From JBGVMW01 sp045125095 (lineage in GTDB: Bacteria > Bacillota > Clostridia > Lachnospirales > Lachnospiraceae): 32,725 nt of DNA. Below are positions 25,477 through 32,725 of this stretch, one piece after another (the first letter of the stretch is position 1; every line of letters begins with the position of its first letter). The translations under genes were made by a program, and so were the position numbers. Below the pieces are notes generated by a model that saw only the letters and a list, made by a program, of their open reading frames with translations, ran no database searches and was not told the origin of the DNA. The DNA is taken from assembly GCA_045125095.1 (NCBI GenBank), contig JBGVMW010000195.1:1-32725 (forward strand). The letters are read 5' to 3'.

Positions 25477-27420
25477 GTGGATTTTCTGAGAAGCAAAACA
25501 TATCATCGCAAGAAGATATTAGTGTTTTTTGGTTTGGTTCTGGTTGTAATGATAATTTTGGTTGGGAGAATCTTCTATTTAATGGTAGTGGATTCCGCGT
25601 ACTATGAAAAACTGGCAACAGAACTACACGAAAGAGAAAGAAGCATAAAAGCAGCAAGAGGGCGGATTCTGGATACGAATGGCGTTGTGTTGGCAGACAA
25701 TAAGACAGTTTGTACCATATCAGTCATTCACAGCCAGATTGAGGACAAAGAACTTGTTATTGATGTATTGTGTAAGGAATTGGGACTAAGTGAAGAAACT
25801 GTTCGTAAACGAGTGGAAAAAGTGAGTTCTATCGAACGCATTAAGACAAATGTGGATAAAGAAACCGGTGACCGGATTCGTAGTTATAAGCTGGCTGGAG
25901 TGAAGGTAGATGAAGATTTTAAGCGCACCTATCCATTTGGGAATCTGGCATCCAGAGTTTTGGGATTTACCGGAAGTGACAATCAGGGTATCATTGGTCT
26001 GGAGGTAGAGTATGAAGATTACCTGGAAGGACAGAATGGTATGATTCTTACACTTACAGATGCAAAGGGAATTGAGATTGATGATGCAGGAGAACGGCGA
26101 ATTGAAGCCGTAGATGGAAATGATTTGTGTATTAGTCTGGATAGCAATATTCAGCAATATGTGCAGCAGGCTGCCGAAAAGGTGTTAGAGCAGAAATCGG
26201 CAGATCATGTTTCTGTGATTGTAATGAAACCGGATAACGGTGAAATATTAGCAATGGTAAATGCACCTGAATTTGATTTAAATGACCCGTTTACCTTGCC
26301 GGAAGGAACCACGGCAACTGAGAAAAACAAGCAGGATCTTCTGAATCAGATGTGGAGAAATCCTTGTATCAGCGATACGTATGAGCCGGGTTCTATTTTT
26401 AAAATATTTACGGCATCTGCAGCGTTTGAGGCAGGCGTGGTATCCTTTGAAGACAATTTTAGCTGTCCGGGATTTGCTATTGTGGAGGATAGAAAAATCC
26501 GTTGTCACAAAGTCAGTGGACATGGAGGAGAAACTTTCTTGCAGGGACTTATGAATTCCTGTAATCCTGTATTTATTAATGTAGGAATGCGATTGGGTGT
26601 AGATAATTTCTTTCAGTATTTTGATAAATTTGGGTTGACAAAGAAAACAGGTGTGGATTTGCCTGGTGAGGCAGGCACGATTATGCACAAAAAAGAAAAT
26701 GTTGGTGCGGTGGAATTAGCGACTATGTCTTTTGGCCAGTCCTTTCAGATTACGCCTATTCAGGTGGCAACATTAGTGGCGACGACAATAAATGGAGGGA
26801 ATCGTATTACACCACATTTTGGAGTAGAGGTAAAGAACCATGATGGAGAAGTTGTGAAGACATTTTCCTATCCTGTGGAAGAAGGTGTTATCTCAGAAGA
26901 AACGGTAGAAAAAATGCGCTATGGACTGGAGATGGTTGTGGCAGAAGGTGGCGGTAATAAGGCATATATTCCAGGATATCGCATTGGAGGAAAGACAGCC
27001 ACCTCACAGACACTTCCGCGCGGAAGTGGAAAGTATATTGCCGCATTTACCGGATTTGCTCCGGCAGAGAATCCGGAGGTTATGGTGCTGATAGTGATTC
27101 ATCATCCGCAGGGAATATATTATGGGGGAACGATCGCAGCACCTGTTGCAAAAGAAATATTTGAAAATATCCTGCCGTATCTTGGCTTGGTTCAGGAATG
27201 CACGGAGGAAGAAATAGAAGAATTTCATATGGGCACATTTTCAATGCCAAATTTTTTAGGTTTGGAGAAAGCAGATGCAGATGCATTGGCAAAAGAAAAT
27301 GGGTTCACCATTTCCTACATGGGTGGGGAAGGAAAGGTCATTGACCAGTTCCCGTTGGCAGGAGAAGAAATAAAAGAGAACAGTACGGTAATTCTTTATC
27401 GCGCCGATTCATCAAGTTAA
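25477..27420 (+). CDS. spoVD: Class B penicillin-binding protein with PASTA domain, SpoVD-like
   Basis: A second monofunctional transpeptidase. In spore formers SpoVD makes cortex peptidoglycan with SpoVE; in this position it could also act in division. The 647 residues have a signal anchor (about 14-36), the pedestal motif AARGRILDTNGVVLADN, and the penicillin-binding domain with SxxK at Ser306-Lys309 (GSIFK), SxN at 361-363 (SCN) and a third motif reading KTA at 506-508 in place of KTG. A PASTA domain (about 582-644) ends the protein. The start codon is GTG behind GGAGAG. ftsW begins 15 bases after the stop, so they are probably cotranslated. Confidence 0.9.
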   Translation: MDFLRSKTYHRKKILVFFGLVLVVMIILVGRIFYLMVVDSAYYEKLATELHERERSIKAARGRILDTNGVVLADNKTVCTISVIHSQIEDKELVIDVLCKELGLSEETVRKRVEKVSSIERIKTNVDKETGDRIRSYKLAGVKVDEDFKRTYPFGNLASRVLGFTGSDNQGIIGLEVEYEDYLEGQNGMILTLTDAKGIEIDDAGERRIEAVDGNDLCISLDSNIQQYVQQAAEKVLEQKSADHVSVIVMKPDNGEILAMVNAPEFDLNDPFTLPEGTTATEKNKQDLLNQMWRNPCISDTYEPGSIFKIFTASAAFEAGVVSFEDNFSCPGFAIVEDRKIRCHKVSGHGGETFLQGLMNSCNPVFINVGMRLGVDNFFQYFDKFGLTKKTGVDLPGEAGTIMHKKENVGAVELATMSFGQSFQITPIQVATLVATTINGGNRITPHFGVEVKNHDGEVVKTFSYPVEEGVISEETVEKMRYGLEMVVAEGGGNKAYIPGYRIGGKTATSQTLPRGSGKYIAAFTGFAPAENPEVMVLIVIHHPQGIYYGGTIAAPVAKEIFENILPYLGLVQECTEEEIEEFHMGTFSMPNFLGLEKADADALAKENGFTISYMGGEGKVIDQFPLAGEEIKENSTVILYRADSSS

Positions 27421-27435
27421 ATACCGGAGGTAATT

Positions 27436-28632
27436 ATGGCTAGACAGATGGCAGCAAATAAAAATATAAGAAAAGTAAAACCCCAAAGCGGGCAACGTGC
27501 GGAATCCTATTTTGATTACAGTTTATTGTTTATCATTATTTTTATGGTAGCGTTTGGTTTGCTCATCATATACAGTTCAAGTTCGTATGATGCACAGCTA
27601 TCAGGACTGGATGCGGCTTATTATGCAAGAAAACAGTTTTTTGCAATTCTGCTGGGTTTTGGGTTAATGTTTATCACTGTTATGATTGATTATCATTTTT
27701 GGGCGAAATTTTATGTGATAGGATATATTGTGTCAATTGTATTGATGCTTGCCGTGAAGACACCGCTTGGTATCACACGTAATGGTGCGACACGATGGAT
27801 AGGTGTAGGCTCTATGTCTTTCCAGCCGGCGGAAGTAGTAAAACTCGAGGTAATTCTGTTTTTTGCCGTTATGGTGTGTAAACTTGGTAAGAAAATCATG
27901 AAGCCAAAAGTGGCAATGGGATTGTTCTGCACGGTTCTGCCGTTCGTAGCTATGTTATATTTAGTAACAGATAACCTGAGTTCAGCAATTATTGTATTGG
28001 CGATAGCGTTTGTCATTGTGTTTGTGGCTACACCGAAATACAAAGGGTATTTTGCATTAGGTGGAACAGGAATTGCTGCTGTTTTATTTATTGTATACCA
28101 GGTAGAGCAGGAATTTATTGCAAGTGGAGGTGCTGGTGATGATAATTTCCGACTGGCACGTATTGCAGCATGGCTTCATCCGGAAAGCTTTACATCAACG
28201 ACCTCTTTTCAGACCTTGCAGTCCTTGTATGCCATTGGTTCCGGTTCCTTGTTTGGTAAGGGGCTGGGAGAAAGTATGCAGAAATTAGGTTTCCTACCGG
28301 AAGCGCAGAATGATATGATATTTGCCATTATTTGCGAGGAGTTAGGTTTATTTGGAGCAGTTGGCGTTATTCTTTTATTTGCAATGATGATATGGCGCTT
28401 TATGGTGATTGCCAACAACGCACCGGATTTGTTCGGCTCTATACTTGTGGTAGGTGTTATGGCACACATTGCAGTTCAGGTAATTTTAAATATTGCCGTT
28501 GTAACCAATACGATACCGAATACAGGTATTTCACTGCCGTTTATTAGTTATGGTGGTACATCGGAAATGTTCCTGCTTGTAGAAATGGGATTGGTGCTAA
28601 GTGTTTCGAAACGTATCCGTGTGGAATATTAA
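27436..28632 (+). CDS. ftsW: Peptidoglycan glycosyltransferase FtsW (SEDS family)
   Basis: A polytopic membrane glycosyltransferase that polymerises lipid II with its class B PBP partner. The 398 residues contain about ten hydrophobic helices. SEDS signatures include KLEVILFFAVMVCKLG, GSGSLFGKGLGESMQKLGFLPEAQNDMIFAIICEELGLFGA (broken here only by its length in the protein) and the C-terminal PNTGISLPFISYGGTSEM. Its position after two class B PBPs favours FtsW over RodA or SpoVE, although SpoVE is so similar that it cannot be excluded. ACCGGAGGTAATT is a strong ribosome binding site. In most Clostridia dcw clusters mraY and murD precede this gene and murG follows; none is present. Confidence 0.92.
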   Translation: MARQMAANKNIRKVKPQSGQRAESYFDYSLLFIIIFMVAFGLLIIYSSSSYDAQLSGLDAAYYARKQFFAILLGFGLMFITVMIDYHFWAKFYVIGYIVSIVLMLAVKTPLGITRNGATRWIGVGSMSFQPAEVVKLEVILFFAVMVCKLGKKIMKPKVAMGLFCTVLPFVAMLYLVTDNLSSAIIVLAIAFVIVFVATPKYKGYFALGGTGIAAVLFIVYQVEQEFIASGGAGDDNFRLARIAAWLHPESFTSTTSFQTLQSLYAIGSGSLFGKGLGESMQKLGFLPEAQNDMIFAIICEELGLFGAVGVILLFAMMIWRFMVIANNAPDLFGSILVVGVMAHIAVQVILNIAVVTNTIPNTGISLPFISYGGTSEMFLLVEMGLVLSVSKRIRVEY

Positions 28633-28638
28633 TGTTCT

Positions 28639-28707
28639 AACAGCCGTTGTTTGAGAATATACTATCTGTAAGATAGTATCGAATTTCATAAATGAACGGA
28701 GGCTGTT
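28639..28707 (+). promoter_or_regulatory. Hairpin leader covering the murA ribosome binding site
   Basis: AACAGCC (28639-28645) is the exact complement of GGCTGTT (28701-28707), which abuts the TTG start and includes the last two bases of GGAGG (28698-28702). Inside lies a perfect 9-bp stem ATACTATCT/AGATAGTAT (28659-28679) with a 3-base loop. No T-run follows, so control of translation or message processing fits better than termination. Confidence 0.5.
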
Positions 28708-29976
28708 TTGTATCAATATTCTATAACAGGAGGCAGGCGGTTAGATGGGGAGCTTACTATACAAGGTTCGAAGAATGGAATACTGCCCATTCTGGCAGCA
28801 ACCGTTTTGCATAAAGGAACCTGTATTATTCATGGCTGCCCGCACATTACAGATGTGTTTCACACATTGACGATTCTTGGTAAGCTGGGTTGTAAGACAG
28901 AATTGAACAATCATACAATAGTGGTAGATAGTTCTCACATTCAGATGGCAGAAATACATAAAGAAGATTCCGAAAAAATGCGTTCTTCCATTGTTTTCAT
29001 GGGCAGTCTTTTGGGGCGATGCGGTGAATGTAATCTTTGGTATCCTGGAGGATGTACCATAGGACGGCGTCCTATTGATATTCATGAAAATGGTTTGCGA
29101 AAATTAGGTGCAGAGATAAAAAAAGAAGAAACTGGAATCTGCGCCAGTGTGGTGGAACTGCAAGGAGGAGAATTTAACCTGCCATTTCCAAGTGTAGGCG
29201 CCACAGAAAATCTGATTTTGGCATCTGTGCTAGCGAGAGGGACTACTGTTTTGACAAACGTAGCAAAGGAACCTGAGATTCTTGAACTATGCAGCTTCTT
29301 GAATTGTATGGGAGCTGATATCAAAATGAGAGGGAATCAGATTGTGGTTCATGGTGTGAACGCATTAAAGGATGTGGAGTATACACTATCCCCTGACCGC
29401 ATTGTAACAGGAACCTACTTGTTGGCGGTGATGGGAACAACAGGAAGAGTTACCATTCGAAGACCGGTAACGAACCAGTTAGAAAGCTTACTGGAATTAA
29501 TCAGACAAATGGGGGGCAGAGTGGAATGTAAAACAGATGCTCTTACGGTAACTTGTGATGGTGCAATTGCACCAGTTAGTAAGGTGGAGACAGGACCCTA
29601 TCCGGCGTTTCCTACGGATTTGCAATCTCCTCTGCTTGCGATTTTGACAAGGGCAGAGGGGATGAGCCGCATGAGAGAGCGCATGTTTGAGGAACGCTAC
29701 AAGATTGTTCCGTATCTGCAACGAATGGGTGCTGATATCAGAATTGCAGATGGTGAGGCGTTTGTATTGGGCGGCGGTGGACTGAAAGGAAAGATGGTTA
29801 CAGGAGAAGAATTACGGGGAACGGCAGCGTTAATCATTGCCGGTATGATGGCGGAGGGTGTAACGATTGTCAAGGAAAACGGGTTCCTGGAACGTGGGTA
29901 CGAAGATATGGCTGGGGATTTACAAAAATTAGGAGCACAGATTGCATATGAAAAGAAATGGAATGAGAGGATTTAA
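28708..29976 (+). CDS. murA: UDP-N-acetylglucosamine 1-carboxyvinyltransferase MurA
   Basis: Transfers enolpyruvate from PEP to UDP-GlcNAc, the first committed step of peptidoglycan synthesis, in the cytosol; the target of fosfomycin. The 422 residues fold as two inside-out alpha/beta domains. Lys22 and Asn23 lie in QGSKNGILP. The catalytic loop PGGCTIGRRPID carries Cys116, so the usual fosfomycin-sensitive form is expected. FPTDLQSP supplies the general base, and LRGTAALIIAG is near the C-terminus. The start is TTG with GGAGG 5 bases upstream, an uncommon codon that lowers initiation. The 3' end overlaps ftsQ. Its placement in the dcw cluster between ftsW and ftsQ occurs in several Firmicutes. 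Confidence 0.95.
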   Translation: MYQYSITGGRRLDGELTIQGSKNGILPILAATVLHKGTCIIHGCPHITDVFHTLTILGKLGCKTELNNHTIVVDSSHIQMAEIHKEDSEKMRSSIVFMGSLLGRCGECNLWYPGGCTIGRRPIDIHENGLRKLGAEIKKEETGICASVVELQGGEFNLPFPSVGATENLILASVLARGTTVLTNVAKEPEILELCSFLNCMGADIKMRGNQIVVHGVNALKDVEYTLSPDRIVTGTYLLAVMGTTGRVTIRRPVTNQLESLLELIRQMGGRVECKTDALTVTCDGAIAPVSKVETGPYPAFPTDLQSPLLAILTRAEGMSRMRERMFEERYKIVPYLQRMGADIRIADGEAFVLGGGGLKGKMVTGEELRGTAALIIAGMMAEGVTIVKENGFLERGYEDMAGDLQKLGAQIAYEKKWNERI

Positions 29977-30829
29977 AATTGTAATTATCGTATTGCTTGT
30001 TCTACTGATTGTAGGTGTGGCAGCACTTTTTATTGCTATGCAGTATTATCGAGTAGATGAAATTGTTGTGGAAGGCAATGAACACTATACAAAAGATGAA
30101 ATTATAAATCAGGTTATGACAGAGCCTTTAGATAGCTATTCGTTACTATTTAAATGGAGAATGGAACAAAATAAATATGAAGATATTCCTTTTGTGGATA
30201 CGATGGAAGTAACCGTTGAGTCTCCGCATAAGGTGAAAATAAAAGTATATGAAAAAACCGTGGTAGGTTATGTGGAGCATTTAGGCTATTATTTATATTT
30301 TGATAAAGATGGTGTTGTAGTCGAAAGTTCTACTGTACAGTTAGAAGGGGTACCAATGGTTTCCGGTATTCCTCTGGATACCATTGTTTTGTACAAGCCT
30401 CTGCCTGTGGAAAATGATGAGATATTTAAAAGTCTTTTAAGTTTATCTCAGTTGATGGAAAAGTATGATGTACATCCGGACAATATCAAATTTAATAGTG
30501 ACTTAGAGATTAGCTTGTACTTTGGAGAGGCAAAAGTTTTGTTAGGGGAAAAGAATCCGAGTGATGATAAAATATTTAAGCTAAGTAAATTGCTTCCTGA
30601 ACTGGATGGATTAGAGGGAACGCTTCATCTTGAAAATTATGATGAGAGCATGAAAAATATTACATTTAACATAGCATCGGATCAAGATGCGTCCCAGTCG
30701 CTAGCAGATGCCATCGATGAATTGAAGAAACAATCTGTACAAGTAAGTATAGAGGAGGGAGGAGAGACAATAGAAGAAGGAGAGACAGCAAATGAGGAGG
30801 AAACAAAAGAAGAACAAACAAATGAGTAA
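29948..30829 (+). CDS. ftsQ: Cell division protein FtsQ/DivIB
   Basis: A bitopic divisome protein that holds FtsL and FtsB/DivIC in complex. The 293 residues have a short basic cytoplasmic tail, one membrane helix (about 10-32), a POTRA domain (about 34-105, starting YYRVDEIVVEGNEHYTKDEI) and a beta domain. A very acidic Glu/Thr tail (EEGGETIEEGETANEEETKE) ends the protein. ATG 29948 is conservative. A TTG at 29942 is better spaced from AGGAG (29931-29935) and would add two residues. The gene overlaps murA by 29 bases. The next 118 bases are extremely A/T-rich and hold the ftsZ promoter. Confidence 0.9.
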   Translation: MKRNGMRGFKIVIIVLLVLLIVGVAALFIAMQYYRVDEIVVEGNEHYTKDEIINQVMTEPLDSYSLLFKWRMEQNKYEDIPFVDTMEVTVESPHKVKIKVYEKTVVGYVEHLGYYLYFDKDGVVVESSTVQLEGVPMVSGIPLDTIVLYKPLPVENDEIFKSLLSLSQLMEKYDVHPDNIKFNSDLEISLYFGEAKVLLGEKNPSDDKIFKLSKLLPELDGLEGTLHLENYDESMKNITFNIASDQDASQSLADAIDELKKQSVQVSIEEGGETIEEGETANEEETKEEQTNE

Positions 30830-30856
30830 AAAATTAAATAAATTAAAAAAATAGTG

Positions 30857-30885
30857 TTGATTATTTACTTGAAAAATTATATTAT
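30857..30885 (+). promoter_or_regulatory. Probable promoter of ftsZ
   Basis: TTGATT (30857-30862) and TATTAT (30880-30885) are spaced by 17 bases in a nearly pure A/T stretch. An overlapping alternative starts with TTGAAA at 30869. A separate promoter would let ftsZ be made independently of the mraZ-controlled genes. Confidence 0.55.
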
Positions 30886-30947
30886 ATATATTAGATTTTT
30901 AAAATCCAAGGATATAGAAGCTTTAGGATAGTGAAGGAGGAGCTACC

Positions 30948-32114
30948 TTGTTAGAGATTACAACGAACGAAAATGATACTGCTGCAAAGATAATTGTAAT
31001 TGGTGTCGGCGGAGCAGGAAATAATGCTGTAAATAGAATGGTAGATGAAAATATCGAAGGTGTTGAATTTATCGGAATTAATACAGATAAGCAGGCATTG
31101 GCACTGTGTAAGGCACCAACATTATTACAGATTGGCGAAAAACTTACAAAAGGATTAGGCGCAGGTGCAAAGCCTGAAATTGGTGAGAAGGCAGCAGAGG
31201 AAAGTGCAGAAGAAATTAAACAGGCCTTAGAAGGTTCTGATATGGTATTTGTCACATGTGGTATGGGCGGTGGAACCGGAACAGGTGCAGCACCGGTCGT
31301 TGCTGGAATTGCCAAAGAGATGGGGATTCTTACTGTTGGTGTAGTAACAAAGCCATTTAAGTTTGAAGCGAGAGCGCGTATGACAAATGCCCTTGGTGGT
31401 ATTGAAAAATTAAAAGAAAGTGTAGATACACTGATTATTATTCCAAATGATAAGCTGTTAGAGATTGTGGACAGAAGAACAACGATGCCGGATGCGCTTA
31501 AGAAAGCCGATGAAGTTCTTCAGCAGGCAGTGCAGGGTATCACAGACCTGATTAATCTGCCGGCATTGATTAACCTTGACTTTGCAGACGTACAGACTGT
31601 AATGAAGGATAAGGGAATTGCACATATTGGTATTGGACAGGCTAAGGGTGATGACAAGGCATTAGAAGCTGTTAAGATGGCAGTATCCAGTCCATTGTTA
31701 GAGACTACAATTGCAGGTGCATCCCATGTAATTATTAATATTTCTGGTGATATTTCTCTGATTGATGCAGATGATGCAGCTACATATGTACAGGAGTTAG
31801 CAGGGGAAGAAGCAAATATTATCTTCGGTGCGAAATACGATGAGAGCATGACAGATGAAGCAATCATCACGGTAATTGCTACCGGATTGGATGCGAATGG
31901 TCAGCAGGCACCTGTTAAAACAGTAGCAACTCCAACTTTCCAGCAGACACCACCTGTACAGCAGCCGGTGAAACCAACACTTTCCACACCGGTTTATAAT
32001 ACAACACAGAGGGTACAGCAGACTCCGTCGTTTAATGCTGGTTATACAAGAATGGAAAGTGGAATTGATGAAAAGACCATCAAGGTTCCAGAATTCTTAC
32101 AGCGCAAAAAATAA
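30948..32114 (+). CDS. ftsZ: Cell division GTPase FtsZ
   Basis: The tubulin homologue that builds the cytokinetic Z-ring. The 388 residues contain KIIVIGVGGAGNNAVNRM near the N-terminus, the GTP-binding tubulin signature GGGTGTG (108-114) and the T7 catalytic loop NLDFADV (209-215). A Gln/Pro/Thr-rich linker (about 318-372) leads to the conserved tail IKVPEFLQRKK, which binds FtsA, SepF or ZapA partners. The start codon is TTG, with a very strong GAAGGAGG 7 bases upstream. ftsA is not adjacent, as in many Clostridia that rely on SepF. A strong terminator follows, so it closes the cluster. Confidence 0.97.
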   Translation: MLEITTNENDTAAKIIVIGVGGAGNNAVNRMVDENIEGVEFIGINTDKQALALCKAPTLLQIGEKLTKGLGAGAKPEIGEKAAEESAEEIKQALEGSDMVFVTCGMGGGTGTGAAPVVAGIAKEMGILTVGVVTKPFKFEARARMTNALGGIEKLKESVDTLIIIPNDKLLEIVDRRTTMPDALKKADEVLQQAVQGITDLINLPALINLDFADVQTVMKDKGIAHIGIGQAKGDDKALEAVKMAVSSPLLETTIAGASHVIINISGDISLIDADDAATYVQELAGEEANIIFGAKYDESMTDEAIITVIATGLDANGQQAPVKTVATPTFQQTPPVQQPVKPTLSTPVYNTTQRVQQTPSFNAGYTRMESGIDEKTIKVPEFLQRKK

Positions 32115-32131
32115 ATAATCGACGCAGATAT

Positions 32132-32176
32132 AAGCCTCTGCACAGTGAATGAATGTTCACTGTGCAGAGGCTTTTT
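32132..32176 (+). terminator. Strong terminator after ftsZ
   Basis: GCCTCTGCACAGTGAA (32134-32149) pairs perfectly over 16 bp with 32156-32171 around a 6-base loop, followed by TTTTT. Flanking AA/TT extend the stem. It ends the dcw cluster. Confidence 0.95.
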
Positions 32177-32228
32177 GCGTTTTATAATGCTTAAGAACCA
32201 CTAGACATCTAACCAACAGCCTCTGATA

Positions 32229-32256
32229 GCAAGCAAAAGCCCCGCTTTGTGCTTGC
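32229..32256 (+). other. Hairpin in the right intergenic region
   Basis: GCAAGCAAAAGC (32229-32240) pairs with GCTTTGTGCTTGC (32244-32256), leaving a tiny loop. The left arm and the preceding CTGATAGC resemble 180-200 at the left end in the same orientation, so this may be a partial direct copy of that repeat. Confidence 0.45.
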
Positions 32257-32309
32257 CATAACAAAAATGTTAGTTGTTATGACATTTCGAACGGCGGTAA
32301 ATTTATTAA

Positions 32310-32606
32310 AATTCGGATTTGCGCGTGCGTCAAGTGTGTTAGTCAACCGTCCGGCAGAGAGAGGGGTTGTTGCTTGCCCGTCCGGCTCCAGGTTGCAGTG
32401 AAGATTGAGAAATGGGGCAGGCTCCAAGGTATAAGTGATTCTAAGAGGCTCGAATTGGCGCTAAGGACAAGCGGAAAAATATAGAACTCGCAAGCTCAAA
32501 CAACTATATTTTTCCGCTTAACGCACCAATCCAACCCTCTAATAATCAATAATACGTTTCCGAACAGCCCATTTTCTCAATCTACACTGCAACCCGTAGC
32601 CTGTCG
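32310..32606 (-). repeat. Intergenic repeat, right copy, within a long imperfect palindrome
   Basis: Blocks 32310-32377 and 32460-32501 are inverted copies of 186-253 and 92-133. The element is also palindromic. AAGCGGAAAAATATAG (32469-32484) pairs perfectly with 32504-32519. Moving outward, 32391-32420 is the imperfect complement of about 32568-32596, symmetric about 32494. The intermediate stretches also align in inverted order. The result is an inverted repeat of roughly 220 bases. The rest of 32177-32725 holds no gene I can support. Confidence 0.75.
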
Positions 32607-32725
32607 TTTCGAATGTGCTATCATTTGCACACAGAATGCCACTTTCACTAAAAGCGGCTCGTGATTGTCTGCTTAGGAACCTTTTGTCCCTGCCACCGGC
32701 TGCGTGTTGGAAAAGTTAGTAATGA

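Noticed and set aside
32177..32725. tRNA, IS end or truncated gene at the right edge
   Set aside because: No cloverleaf, transposase frame or conserved protein motif; the structure is accounted for by the inverted repeats.

Overview
The window is chromosomal DNA of a low-GC Gram-positive anaerobe, most likely a Clostridia member of the Lachnospiraceae type. This is inferred from A/T-rich codon use, strong AGGAGG-type ribosome binding sites, a division (dcw) cluster with a PASTA-tailed SpoVD-like protein, and the Clostridia order rsmB-rlmN-PP2C-prkC-rsgA-rpe. All credible genes lie on the + strand. No tRNA, rRNA, insertion sequence, prophage or CRISPR array was found.

Layout. (1) 1-364 is non-coding and carries an intergenic repeat followed by a consensus promoter for gpmI. 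(2) 365-1960 is gpmI with a strong terminator. (3) 2084-10736 is a housekeeping run: MYG1-family protein, membrane zinc peptidase, rsmB, rlmN, PP2C phosphatase, PASTA kinase prkC, rsgA and rpe. Many of these overlap or sit close together. They join rRNA modification and ribosome assembly to a phospho-signalling pair that senses the cell wall. (4) 10810-19076 is a self-contained four-gene unit with its own consensus promoter and terminator: a lid-less Hsp70, a 1249-residue protein with four AAA+ modules (three of CbxX/CfxQ type), a 16-repeat Sel1 protein and a 154-residue protein I do not recognise. It occupies the interval between rpe and ychF and is the best candidate for an undescribed system. 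(5) 19077-19593 is degraded-looking DNA with a small frameshifted gene. (6) ychF is followed by about 660 bases without a convincing gene, holding several hairpins, a terminator and a palindromic repeat. (7) 21307-32176 is a dcw cluster: mraZ with a clear five-box operator, rsmH, ftsL, a class B PBP, spoVD, ftsW, murA, ftsQ and ftsZ, closed by a 16-bp terminator stem. mraY, murD, murE, murF and murG are absent from it. (8) 32177-32725 is non-coding and consists largely of a long imperfect palindrome. Part of it is an inverted copy of the repeat at the left end of the window.

How the genes work together. The dcw genes make and constrict the septum. PrkC and its phosphatase read muropeptide or cell-wall state through PASTA domains and could modify division proteins. 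RsmB, RlmN, RsgA, YchF and RsmH all act on the ribosome. The Hsp70/AAA+/Sel1 unit looks like a protein-remodelling assembly: chaperone, ATP-driven remodeler and repeat scaffold. Its substrate cannot be read from the sequence.
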